64,000 nt of DNA from Maricaulis sp. (GTDB lineage: Bacteria; Pseudomonadota; Alphaproteobacteria; Caulobacterales; Maricaulaceae), in assembly GCF_030149515.1 (NCBI RefSeq), contig NZ_JASBRI010000025.1:1-64000 (forward strand). Reading direction: 5' to 3'. Position 1 is the stretch's first letter, and every line of letters starts with the position of its first letter. The notes beneath the pieces were generated by a model. It saw only the letters and a program-made list of their open reading frames with translations, made no database searches and had not been told where the DNA came from. Of this stretch, positions 18,270-27,600 are shown in pieces. The translations under genes and the position numbers were made by a program.

Positions 18270-19786
18270 CAGGACGTCTCCATTTCGGCGGCGCAGTTCT
18301 TTGCGATGAATTCGGCGTGGGAGGGCATGTAGTCCGCAGAGGCGTGCATCGCCTGGCGGATCTGATCGAGCCGGCGCTTGGTCTCCTCCGGGCACAGCAC
18401 CTCGGCGACAGGGTCGTAGGAGCGCGGCTGCAGGCGCTGGCCGATCATCACGGCAAACCAGGACGTGTCGTTGAACAATTCCTCGTTCTCCCGGAACACG
18501 CGGCCATAGCCTTCGAAGATGCGATACTTCTCCTTCAGGCCTTCTGGCACGTCCATGGTGCGGCAGTGATTCCAGAACGCGGTGTCGTCCCGTTGGGTCG
18601 CGTTGTAGTGAAGGATGATGAAGTCGCGCACCTGCTCGAACTCGGTCTTCGTGCGGGCGTTGAAACGGTCGATGTCGGCCTGTTCAAAACTCTTGCGCGG
18701 AAACATCTGCAACAATTTTGCGATGCCGGATTGGATCAGGTGGATCGAGGTCGATTCCAGCGGCTCCAGGAAGCCGGAAGACAGGCCAATGGCTACGCAG
18801 TTCTTGATCCAGGGCGTCTTGCGCCGGCCGGTGACGAAGCGGATCGGCCGCGGATCGGCGAGCGGTTCGCCATCGAGATTGGCCAGCAGGGTTTCGGCGG
18901 CCTCGTCGTCGGTGATGTGGCTGGAGGAATAGACATAGCCATTGCCGATCCGGTGCTGCAGCGGAATGCGCCATTGCCAGCCGGCATCGCGCGCGGTGGC
19001 GCGGGTATAGGGGGTGAGCGGTTCGACACTTTCGCACGGCACGGCCAGGGCCCGGTCGCAGGGCAGCCAGTGGGTCCAGTCGTCATATCCCGACTGCAGC
19101 GTCTGTTCGATCAGGAGACCGCGAAAGCCCGAACAGTCGATGAAAAGCTCGCCGTCGAGCCGCTGTCCGCTTTCCAGTTCGACGCTTTCGATGAAGCCGG
19201 TCTCGCCGTTCTGGTGCACCTTGACGATCTTGCCTTCCTGGCGCTTGACGCCGCGTCTCTCCGCGAACTGGCGCAGGAATTTCGAATAGAGGAAGGCGTC
19301 GAAATGAAAGGCGTAGGCGATGTTCGAGAGCGGGGATTTGCCCGCATCGATCGGGCGCATGAACTTGTTCGCCTTTCCCGCAACCGATTGCAGAGAGTAA
19401 TCGGTGATCGGGAATGGCTCGCCCAGCGCCTGTCCACGCAGCCAGAATGCGTGGAAGGAAACGCCCTCCATGTCTACGCCGAAGGGGCCGAACGGGTGGA
19501 AATACGCGTCGCCCTTGCGTGCCCAGTCGACGAATTCGATCCCCAGTTTGAACGAACCCTTCGTCATGCGCATGAACTCGTTCTCGTCGAGCCCGAGCAT
19601 GGTGTTGAAAAGCTTGATCTGCGGAATGGTTGCCTCTCCGACGCCGACAATGCCGATGGCATCGGATTCCACCAGGGTAATCTCGCCATAATCGGGGCCG
19701 AGAATCTTGCCCAGCGCCGCGGCGGTCATCCAGCCAGCGGTGCCGCCGCCCACAATGACGATCTTCCTGACACGCGGATCGCTCAT
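18269..19786 (-). CDS. Flavin-dependent (tryptophan) halogenase-like protein 1
   Basis: A 505-residue FAD protein of the tryptophan halogenase family. It has GGGTAGWMTAAAL (residues 13-25), GVGEATIP (48-55), the catalytic-Lys candidate K80 in GSFKLGIEFVDW, the halogenase signature WQWRIP and the Glu of LEPLEST. All hallmarks of an active enzyme that would chlorinate or brominate an electron-rich substrate with FADH2 and O2 are therefore present. The substrate is unknown; similar genes stand beside TonB receptors in other glycan loci. The ATG at 19786 is preceded by GAGGACG; the frame extends to 19849 without support. It is fourth of four tandem paralogues, and its stop overlaps the GH43 start. 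Confidence 0.9.
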   Translation of the reverse strand: MSDPRVRKIVIVGGGTAGWMTAAALGKILGPDYGEITLVESDAIGIVGVGEATIPQIKLFNTMLGLDENEFMRMTKGSFKLGIEFVDWARKGDAYFHPFGPFGVDMEGVSFHAFWLRGQALGEPFPITDYSLQSVAGKANKFMRPIDAGKSPLSNIAYAFHFDAFLYSKFLRQFAERRGVKRQEGKIVKVHQNGETGFIESVELESGQRLDGELFIDCSGFRGLLIEQTLQSGYDDWTHWLPCDRALAVPCESVEPLTPYTRATARDAGWQWRIPLQHRIGNGYVYSSSHITDDEAAETLLANLDGEPLADPRPIRFVTGRRKTPWIKNCVAIGLSSGFLEPLESTSIHLIQSGIAKLLQMFPRKSFEQADIDRFNARTKTEFEQVRDFIILHYNATQRDDTAFWNHCRTMDVPEGLKEKYRIFEGYGRVFRENEELFNDTSWFAVMIGQRLQPRSYDPVAEVLCPEETKRRLDQIRQAMHASADYMPSHAEFIAKNCAAEMETS

Positions 19787-19793
19787 CTCGTCC

Positions 19794-21320
19794 TCACACA
19801 GGTTGGGGTGCCGGGGTGGCCGGACAGTGTTGTCTGATAAAATCGCCATGCTTCGGCATGGCGCTCGCAGCGGCCTTCACCGCGGCATGCATCTGACCGA
19901 GCGCGTCTTCGATCCGGTCTTCCGGTGCAGCATCGACCAGCGGATCATAGCCTTGGGGCATCACGTTCTGACCAAGAAGCACGGCATGCCAGCTGGGCTC
20001 CGCGAACAGTTCGTCCTCATATCGGAACAGCCGTCCCTTCAGCCGGAACAGATCCAGCTTGCGCCGGAGTGTGTCAGGGATGTCCATGTTGCGGCACCGG
20101 TCCCAAAGCGGAACGCCGTGACGCTCATTGGCGTGATAATGCAGCACGATAAAATCGCGGATGTGCCGGAAGAGGAGTTCGGTCTGGCGGTTGTATTCTT
20201 CGATCCCGGCCGGGTCGAAGTCGCGATCGGGAAACAGCGCCATGAGGCGTGAAATTCCGGTCTGGGCGATGTGGATCGAGGTCGATTCCAAGGGTTCCAG
20301 AAAGCCCGAAGACAGCCCGATGGCGACGCAATTCTTCACCCAGGCCTTGTTGCGCCGGCCGGTGGTGAAGCGCAGCGGTTTGGGATCGCCGAGCGGTCTG
20401 CCGTCAAGATTGTCAAGGAGGAATTGGGTGGCTTCGTCTTCCGAGAGGTAATCCGCTGAGTAGACAAAGCCCGACCCGATGCGGTGCTGCAGCGGGATGC
20501 GCCATTGCCAGCCCGCGTCGTGCGCCGTGGCGCGGGTGAAGGGCGTCAGCTCGCCGGCACTTTCCGAAGAGACAGCGATCGCCCGGTTGCAGGGCAGCCA
20601 ATGCGTCCAGTCCTCATAACCTGTCTTCAGCGTGTCCTCGATCAAAAGACCGCGGAAGCCGGAGCAATCGATGAAAAGCTCGCCCTCGATACGGCGGCCG
20701 TCCTCCATCTCGACGGCTTCGATGAATCCGTCCTCGCTGCGCTGGTGGACGTTCACCACCCTGCCCTCCCGACGCGTGACACCCCGGGCTTCGGCATATC
20801 CGCGCAAATAGCGGGCATAGAGAGCCGCGTCGAAATGATAGGCCCAGTGCACGCCGGAGACAGGGGTCTGCTTGTCGCGCGGGACGGGGCCAAACCGGTT
20901 CTCGTTCGCCGCGGTCTCGCAGATATTGTATTCGCCGAACGGAGCGGCCTTTCCGACGCCGCGGAACTTCAGCCAGTACTGGTGAAATTTCACGCCATTC
21001 ATGTCGGCGCCGAAGCTGCCGAACGGGTGCATGTATCGATGGCCCGGACGGGTCCAGCCGACGAATTCAATCGCCGCCTTGAACGTGCCCTGGGTGGTGC
21101 GGATGAAGTCGCGTTCGTCCAGTCCCAACAGTTCGTTGAAATGCCGGATGGGCGGAATCGTAGCCTCGCCGACACCGACAATGCCGATTTGTTCGGACTC
21201 GACCAGGGTGATTGTCGTTACCCCATTGCCGATGAGGCGCGAGAGGGCTGCAGCCGTCATCCAGCCGGCCGAACCGCCGCCGACGATCACGACATTTCGC
21301 AGGGTTTTCGGATCGATCAC
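19794..21320 (-). CDS. Flavin-dependent (tryptophan) halogenase-like protein 2
   Basis: A 508-residue paralogue of its neighbours. It keeps GGGSAGWMTAAAL (residues 14-26), GVGEATIP (49-56), K81 in GTFKAAIEFVGW, WQWRIP and FLEPLESTSIH, so it looks catalytically complete. The GTG start at 21320 overlaps the stop of the preceding halogenase-like gene (GTGA), and its own stop is 7 bp before the next gene's start. It is closest by eye to halogenase-like protein 1; both share FTRATA/YTRATA before WQWRIPLQHRIG. The flavin reductase such enzymes need is not encoded nearby. Substrate unknown. Confidence 0.9.
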   Translation of the reverse strand: MIDPKTLRNVVIVGGGSAGWMTAAALSRLIGNGVTTITLVESEQIGIVGVGEATIPPIRHFNELLGLDERDFIRTTQGTFKAAIEFVGWTRPGHRYMHPFGSFGADMNGVKFHQYWLKFRGVGKAAPFGEYNICETAANENRFGPVPRDKQTPVSGVHWAYHFDAALYARYLRGYAEARGVTRREGRVVNVHQRSEDGFIEAVEMEDGRRIEGELFIDCSGFRGLLIEDTLKTGYEDWTHWLPCNRAIAVSSESAGELTPFTRATAHDAGWQWRIPLQHRIGSGFVYSADYLSEDEATQFLLDNLDGRPLGDPKPLRFTTGRRNKAWVKNCVAIGLSSGFLEPLESTSIHIAQTGISRLMALFPDRDFDPAGIEEYNRQTELLFRHIRDFIVLHYHANERHGVPLWDRCRNMDIPDTLRRKLDLFRLKGRLFRYEDELFAEPSWHAVLLGQNVMPQGYDPLVDAAPEDRIEDALGQMHAAVKAAASAMPKHGDFIRQHCPATPAPQPV

Positions 21321-22798
21321 GGGGTTGAGCCTCCTGCGGCGATACGAGCGAGCATCCGGTCATGTCCTGGCATGGATTCGGCGGACTGGCGTGCCATCTC
21401 GGCGATGCGCGCCGTACGTTCGGTGAGGGCCCGGCGGCCCAGGGCACCCGCCTGCGGATCGTGATTACGCGGGCGAACGCCCATCGCCAAGAACGCTGCG
21501 ATCCAGCGTGTCTCGTCATGCACCAGGTTCTCGCGCCGTGCGATCCGCCCCCGGCTCTCGAACAGGGCGAGTGCGTGAGCCAGCTCGTTCGACACCGGCG
21601 TTTTGCGAGCGGCCTTCCAGACCGGCTCGCCACGCGACTGGCAGCGCTGGAACAGCCGGGCAAAGTCGCGGGCGGTCGCGATCTCCTCGCAGAAGAGCCG
21701 ATTGTATTCACTGGCTTCTGCGGCACTGGACCCGGCATGGGGCAGAAGTCGCATGAAGCGCTCGCCGGCGCTTGCGACAAGGTGCATGTCAGCGGCGGCC
21801 AACGGGTCTAGTCGCCAGGCCGCGGGGCCGATGGCCAGGCAGTTTGCTTGCCACGGTGCCGGACGGAAGCCGCATGCATGATCTGCGAAATCGATACTGT
21901 CACTGCCCAGCATCGCAGACGCCTGGCCATCGTCCAAATAGTCGCTGGCGAAGGTGAGTTTGTTGTGGAGGGATCCCGCCAGAGGAATTTGGCGCAGCCA
22001 GCCGGCGGGCATGGCCCTGTTGGTGGTGAATGGCGGCACCGTGCCGTCCTGGGGGCGGCGCATGCAGGCGACGCGATCAAAGGGCAGGGGCGGATCGGCC
22101 CGCCAGCCCCCGCTGCACAGTTTGCGGACGATCCGGCCATCCGGTGTGGCGTCCACGAAGAAGTCGGCAGCCACCGGTTCGCCGGCAGTCAGGCGTATCG
22201 AGGCGATGCGCCCGTCATTGCCGTAGTCGATTGCGCCGGCCTCATCGTGCAGGACTTTCACACCGTTGCGCACAGCGATTTCGCGCAACAGGGTGGTATA
22301 GGCGTCGGCGTCAAGGTGAAACCCGTAGTCCAGCGTCGACAGGAAGGAGCGCGGATCCTTGGCAGGCGGTGCGAAACGATTATCGGCCGCGGCGCGGGTA
22401 GCCAGGGCATATTCGGCATAGGCCGGACTGGATACCCCGTCCGAAAGCCGGGCCAGTTGCTGATGAAAACGAACCGGGCCGATACCGGCACCGATCTCGC
22501 CGTAGGGCAGGAAGGCGCTTGATCCTGCGCCGGAAAAGTCCTCGAAACGCTCGCCGAGTTTGAAACTGCCGCTGCATCGGCGAATCGCGTCGGCGTCCGC
22601 AAGCCCCAGGGCAGCGTGAAAGGTGCGGATCGACGGCAGGGTGGACACGATATCGGGTATTGTCGGCGCACCGGTCTCCATGACCGAAATCTCCGGAGCG
22701 GCGCCCTGGAGCCGTTGCGACAGGAGCGCGGCGAAGCCCCATCCGGCCGGGCCGCCGCCGGCGATGAGGAGCGAGGAGAGCGGGCGCGGCGCGGTCAT
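21317..22798 (-). CDS. Divergent, probably non-halogenating member of the halogenase family
   Basis: A 493-residue protein homologous to the three flanking halogenase-like genes but with an altered active site. The dinucleotide motif is GGGPAGWGFAALL (residues 14-26), and the Lys in GSFKLG (K80) is kept. However, the GVGEATIP segment is replaced by DIVSTLPSI, WxWxIP reads WLRQIP, and the catalytic Glu segment LEPLEST reads LDPLAAAD. It probably still folds and may bind FAD, but normal halogenation is doubtful. The ATG at 22798 lies 2 bp after the preceding gene's stop, and its stop overlaps the next start (GTGA). It may be a partner or specificity subunit of the active paralogues; this is speculation. 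Confidence 0.82.
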   Translation of the reverse strand: MTAPRPLSSLLIAGGGPAGWGFAALLSQRLQGAAPEISVMETGAPTIPDIVSTLPSIRTFHAALGLADADAIRRCSGSFKLGERFEDFSGAGSSAFLPYGEIGAGIGPVRFHQQLARLSDGVSSPAYAEYALATRAAADNRFAPPAKDPRSFLSTLDYGFHLDADAYTTLLREIAVRNGVKVLHDEAGAIDYGNDGRIASIRLTAGEPVAADFFVDATPDGRIVRKLCSGGWRADPPLPFDRVACMRRPQDGTVPPFTTNRAMPAGWLRQIPLAGSLHNKLTFASDYLDDGQASAMLGSDSIDFADHACGFRPAPWQANCLAIGPAAWRLDPLAAADMHLVASAGERFMRLLPHAGSSAAEASEYNRLFCEEIATARDFARLFQRCQSRGEPVWKAARKTPVSNELAHALALFESRGRIARRENLVHDETRWIAAFLAMGVRPRNHDPQAGALGRRALTERTARIAEMARQSAESMPGHDRMLARIAAGGSTP

Positions 22799-22800
22799 GG

Positions 22801-24318
22801 CTAGACGGCCGCTGCGGCCGCTGCCGCGTCGAGATCCAGTACGGCAGTATGGCGAGGCATGCTTTCTGCCCGTGCGGCCAGATCGGACCGAAGGCCTGCC
22901 ATCGCGGCCAGGGCCCGATCGTCCGGATAGGCCAGACAGCGTGGATCGGTCCGTTCGGGCAGTATGCCCTGACCGATCATGACTGCCACCCAGCTCGGTT
23001 CGAGGAACACTCCGTGTTCGTAGGCAGCGACAATGCCGCGCTCGCGGAACAGCTCGATCTTGCTGGCCAGGCTGTCGGGAATGTCCATGTTCCGGCAATA
23101 GACCCAGAATTCTGTGTCCGTGCGCGATGTCGCCTTGTAGTGAAGGATCAGGAAATCACGGACCCGCGTGTACTCCACGTCCATGATACGATTGAACTCG
23201 GCTGTGTCGGCGGGATCCCAGGCCCCGGTCGGGAAAAGGTCGAGCAGATTGCCTATGGCGGCCTGGATGAGATGGATGGAGGTCGACTCCAGAGGTTCCA
23301 GAAATCCGGACGACAGACCGATGGAAACGCAGTTCCTGACCCATTGCTGCCGGCGCTTTCCCGCGAGAAAGCGCAAGCGATTGGGCTGGGCGAGCGGTTC
23401 GCCTTCCAACTGTTCGCGCAGCAGTGCCTCAGCGCGGGAGTCGTCCATGAAGGCGCTGGCATACACGTGGCCATTGCCCACGCGGTGCTGTAGCGGAATG
23501 CGCCAGGCCCAGCCCGCCTCCAGCGCCGTGGCGCGCGTATAGGGAGGAAATTCGTCCGTGGATGCGCTGGGCAGGGCGATGGCACGGTCGCAGGGGAGCC
23601 AGTGCGACCAGTCGTCATAGCCGGCTTGCATGGCCTGTTCGATGACAAGTCCCCGGAAGCCGGAGCAATCGATGAAGAAGTCCGCGGCGATCCGGCGCCC
23701 ATCGTCCAGAATGACGGCCTCTGCGAAGCCGGATTCTTGTTGAAGTTCGATCTCGCGAATGCGGCCCTCGGTACGGGTGACGCCGCGTGTCTCGGCGTAC
23801 TCCCGCAGGTAGCGGGCATAGAGCCCGGCGTCGAACTGGTAGGCATAGGAATAGGTTGACAGCGGCGAAGACGGATCGGTTGCCGGCGGGGCAAAACGAT
23901 TTCGCCGGGCCATGGCGATCGGCAGGGAGAACGCGTCCAGCGGGCCGGCTCGGTGCGCTCCCCCTACGCGTGTCCAATGATGATGAAAGCCGATCTCGCT
24001 CCCGGGAGTGCCGAAGGCCCCGAAGGGATGCATGTAGCGGTCGCCGATCCGGTTCCAGTCGCGAAATTCGATTGCCAGCTTGTAGGTGGCGCGCGTGCGT
24101 CGCACGAAGTCGGATTCGTCGATGCCCAGACTGGCATTGAAGTAACGGATATGGGGAATGGTCGATTCGCCGACCCCTACAGTTCCGATCGTCTCGGATT
24201 CGACAAGCTGGATATCAAGTTCGAGCCCCTGCAGCCCATTGGACAGGGCGGCAGCGGTCATCCAGCCGGCCGTCCCGCCGCCGATGATAAGCACGCGCCT
24301 CACCCTATTGTCTGACAT
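22801..24318 (-). CDS. Flavin-dependent (tryptophan) halogenase-like protein, first gene of the array
   Basis: A 505-residue family member with complete motifs: GGGTAGWMTAAAL (13-25), GVGESTIP (48-55), K80 in ATYKLAIEFRDW, WAWRIP and FLEPLESTSIH. It is the promoter-proximal gene of a minus-strand operon of four halogenase-like genes plus the GH43 lipoprotein. The ATG at 24318 has a GGGGAGG site ~12 bp upstream; the open frame to 24462 runs through the promoter region shared with the divergent TonB receptor gene. The first codons contain the sequence GTCAGACAAT, the same word as the candidate GntR operator. The substrate is unknown. Confidence 0.9.
   Translation of the reverse strand: MSDNRVRRVLIIGGGTAGWMTAAALSNGLQGLELDIQLVESETIGTVGVGESTIPHIRYFNASLGIDESDFVRRTRATYKLAIEFRDWNRIGDRYMHPFGAFGTPGSEIGFHHHWTRVGGAHRAGPLDAFSLPIAMARRNRFAPPATDPSSPLSTYSYAYQFDAGLYARYLREYAETRGVTRTEGRIREIELQQESGFAEAVILDDGRRIAADFFIDCSGFRGLVIEQAMQAGYDDWSHWLPCDRAIALPSASTDEFPPYTRATALEAGWAWRIPLQHRVGNGHVYASAFMDDSRAEALLREQLEGEPLAQPNRLRFLAGKRRQQWVRNCVSIGLSSGFLEPLESTSIHLIQAAIGNLLDLFPTGAWDPADTAEFNRIMDVEYTRVRDFLILHYKATSRTDTEFWVYCRNMDIPDSLASKIELFRERGIVAAYEHGVFLEPSWVAVMIGQGILPERTDPRCLAYPDDRALAAMAGLRSDLAARAESMPRHTAVLDLDAAAAAAAV
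24307..24316. promoter_or_regulatory. Operator-like word at the halogenase start codon
   Basis: ATTGTCTGAC on the plus strand reads GTCAGACAAT on the minus strand and covers codons 1-4 of the first halogenase-like gene. It fits GTNNNAC-N-A of the FadR-subfamily consensus. Because it also encodes MSDN, it may be chance; its proximity to the paired sites at 24537-24558 makes it worth testing. Confidence 0.3.
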
Positions 24319-24536
24319 GCGCCTGCGGCCTCCCCACCGCTGAGGAGGCCAGCTTATGCGACGCGTTTTGAAGAGGTCAATGCGCGGCGCTGCCCGAATC
24401 TCTTCAATCCACGCCGCGAATCGCGACATTGACATCGTGAGACAAAAGGCGGACCGTGACATTGGTGCGACACTTGGGAGAGATCGCCCCTGCCGGGGAT
24501 AGGGATAAGGTTGCGGGGCGGCAATTCTTGAGTTAC

Positions 24537-24558
24537 TCAGACAATTAATCAGACATTT
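24537..24558. promoter_or_regulatory. Tandem candidate FCD-GntR operators before the TonB receptor
   Basis: TCAGACAATT (24537-24546) and TCAGACATTT (24549-24558) form two direct repeats 12 bp apart, on about the same face of two helical turns minus a half. They lie 55-80 bp before the receptor start, in the 295-bp region divergent from the halogenase operon. Between the second copy and the LacI-type site is a TTTGC-N5-GCAAA inverted repeat (24556-24570). Confidence 0.55.
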
Positions 24559-24572
24559 GCGCTATGCAAAAT

Positions 24573-24586
24573 TATTAGCGCTAACA
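24573..24586. promoter_or_regulatory. Candidate LacI-type operator before the TonB receptor
   Basis: TATTAGCGCTAACA has the same TAGCGCTA core as the site before xylX, and its reverse complement TGTTAGCGCTAATA differs from that site at one base. It lies 28 bp before the receptor start codon, a position where a repressor would block transcription. Confidence 0.6.
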
Positions 24587-24613
24587 AAACGCATTCAAAG
24601 GGGAGGAAGTCTG

Positions 24614-27600
24614 ATGGAATCAACACCAAACGTGCCTGCGCGCCCGTCCCGGCGCCCGGTCTTGCCGGGTTGGAAGGAGAGCGTGTCCGCATTGGCTCTG
24701 ACAGCGCTTCTGGCGGGTGTGCCCGTCTATGCGCAGGACGATGATGCCGACGATGCCGAGGATAACGGCGACGAGGAGGTTTCCGAAATCATCCAGGTGA
24801 CGGGTTATCGCTCCAGCCTGCAGACCTCGCAGACCATCAAACGTGATGCCGAGGTCGTGGTGGACTCGATCACGGCGGAAGATATCGGCGCGTTGCCCGA
24901 CCGCTCGGTCACCGAGGCGCTGCAGCGTGTACCCGGTGTCTCCATCGACCGCTTCCGCGCCGGCGTCGACCCGGACCACTTCTCGATCGAAGGCTCGGGC
25001 GTCGTCGTTCGCGGTCTGACCTGGGTGCGTTCCGAGCTGAACGGCCGCGACACCTTCTCGGCCAATAACGGCCGCATCCTGTCCTTCTCCGACGTGCCGT
25101 CGGAGCTGATGGGCGGCGTGGATGTGTTCAAAAGCCCGTCCGCCGATATGATCGAGGGCGGCATCTCCGGGACCATCAATCTTCGCACGCGCCGGCCCTT
25201 CGACGGAGCGCCAACGATCGCGGCGTCGATCGAGTCCAGCTATGGCGACTTCGCCGAAGAATGGAAGCCGACGTATTCCGTCATGGCGTCCAATCGCTGG
25301 GACACCGGTACAAGCGGCGAATGGGGCCTCCTGTTCAACTATGTGAACTCGGAACTGACGGCCCGCTCCGACGGTCAGCAGATCTCGAATTACGGCGAGC
25401 GCACGCTCTACGACAACGGCAATGTCGTGGCGACGCCCGGCGCGTCCGAAGTGGGCACGGTCTGGTTCCCGCGCGGCGCGGCGTTCCGCTCGCAGATTTT
25501 CGACCGCACGCGCGAAGGCATCGGTGCGGCCGCCCAGTGGCGTTCCGAAGACCGCACCATGGAGGCCACGCTTCAGTATCTGCGCTCCGACTCGCAGCAG
25601 GCCTGGACCGAGCATGCGATGGAAATCGCCACGGACAACGTCGCCAACAACGGCGACTCCCAGGCGGTGCTGGGTACCCAGCTGGACTTCGGCCCCTCGG
25701 GCCTGTTCACCAGCGGTGTGCTGACCAGTGACAATACCGGCTGGCGTTCCGACCAGTTCAACGGCGACAATCGCACGCCGGCGGAAGGCCTGCAGTCGAA
25801 CAATATCCGCCGCGATGTGGTCCAGGACTACGTCACCGAGGATATCGGCTTCAATTTCAAGTGGACGCCGAACGACAGCTGGTCGTTCAATTTCGACTAT
25901 CAGCACGTCGAATCCACGGTCGATGTGGTCGATATCGGTGTTTGGGCATCGACGTACCAGAATGCCGCGATCGGCATTTCCGGCGACAGTATCCCCTGGG
26001 TCACCTTCGGTCCTCCGGGCCTGGACGGTACGCCGTGTGCCGGCGACCCCGGGACGCAGAACTGCCCGGGCTATTTCCGTCCGCCGCACGACAGTTTCTC
26101 GGACCCGTTCAACTCCTTCCCGCGCGCAGCGATGGACCACATCGAGCAATCGGAAGGCACGCTCGACGCCTTCCGGGCAGACGGGGAATACCATTTCAAC
26201 AATCCCGACCGGTGGGCGGAATCCATCCGCTTCGGTTACCGGCGCGCCAATCGCGACCAGACCACGCGCTTCTCGACCTATAACTGGGGCGTGATCTCGG
26301 AACAGTGGGGCGGTGGCGGCCCGGTCTGGCTCGACCAGAGTGTGCCCGGCGTCGGTACACTGGGTGACCATTTCACGACATTCAGCTTCGACAACTTCAT
26401 GCGGGGCCAGGTGCCGGTGCCGACGGGCGATCAGCCGCGCCTGTTCTGGGGCTCGAACATCATCGAGAACTTTGCGGAGGTCACGAATTTCGGTGTTGGG
26501 GTCAGCGATCAATGGCGCCCCACTACGAGCTGCGAAAACTGGGAACCGCTGGCGGCCCGCTGCGGCGAGTTAGTCGACGGCACGCCCTTCCTCTTGCAGG
26601 AAGTGAACCCGATCCAGGAAACCTCGGATGCGATTTATGCGATGCTCCGGTTCTCCAACGATCTGGACAACGGCGTCAGCGTGTCGGGCAACTTCGGTCT
26701 GCGCTACATCAACCTGACGCGCGAGACGCAGGGCTATCATTCCTTCACGGATGTCAGCTTTGCCACCGAGGCCGATTGCTCCACCGTGCCGGCGGGGCAG
26801 CTTCCGCCGGATTTCTGCCTGCTTTCGTTTGAAGAACGCGAAGCGGCCCGGGCCTTCGCGGACGGGTCCATCACGCCGAACACCACGTCGCACGACATGG
26901 AGTACTATTTGCCGAGCTTCAACGTCGTGGCGCGGCTTGAGAATGGTTGGCAGTTCCGCTTCGGGGCGTCCAAGACGATTACCTATCCCGATGTCGGTCT
27001 GACACGCAATTTCTACAATATCACCCTTCAGGCCCCCGTCTTCGACAATAACGGCGTGCGGGTCCTGGATCCGACGATCAACTCGACGGTGGGTAATCCC
27101 TTCCTCGATCCGATCGAGTCGATGAACTTCGACGCGTCGGCCGAATGGTATTTCGCGGATGTGGGCTCGCTGACCTTCGCGTTGTTCTACAAGCAGCTCG
27201 ACAATGTCATCACCAACGGTACCGAGCGCCTGACCTTCACCAATAACGGTGCGACCTTCTCCGGTATCGTGACGACGCCGTCGAACTCGCCGGAACAGGG
27301 CACGGTCAAGGGTTTCGAAGTCGCCTACCAGCAGACCTACGACTTCCTGCCGGGATGGTGGTCGGGCCTTGGCATGAATGCCAGCTACACCTATGTCGAC
27401 AGTGAAGGCGTGGTTCAGTCCACCCTCTCGGCAACCGACCCGGATGTGGCGGCCGGCCGTGTGGCCAACATCGATACCAGCCTCCTGCCGCTGCAGGGTC
27501 TCTCGGAGCATACGGTCAACGTGTCCGGCTTCTACGAGACCGACCGGCTGTCATTGCGCCTGGCCTATGCCTGGCGTTCGGACTTCGTGGTCACCGTCCG

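Noticed and set aside
18071-19837. Long plus-strand open frame opposite halogenase-like gene 1
   Set aside because: It has no family motifs, spans two minus-strand genes and ignores their coupled starts; it is a codon-bias shadow.
19829-19838. TGTCTGA word near the end of halogenase-like gene 2
   Set aside because: It lies inside the coding sequence and encodes part of FIRQH; the next gene is 7 bp further and shows no promoter, so an operator role is unlikely.
22801-24462. N-terminal extension of the first halogenase-like protein to 24462
   Set aside because: The extra 48 residues lack homology to the family, which starts just before GGGTAGW, and would fill the shared promoter region.
24620-26512. 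Long minus-strand open frame (630 codons) inside the TonB receptor gene
   Set aside because: It is a shadow of the high-GC receptor gene: the protein has no recognisable motifs and the plus-strand frame is clearly the receptor.
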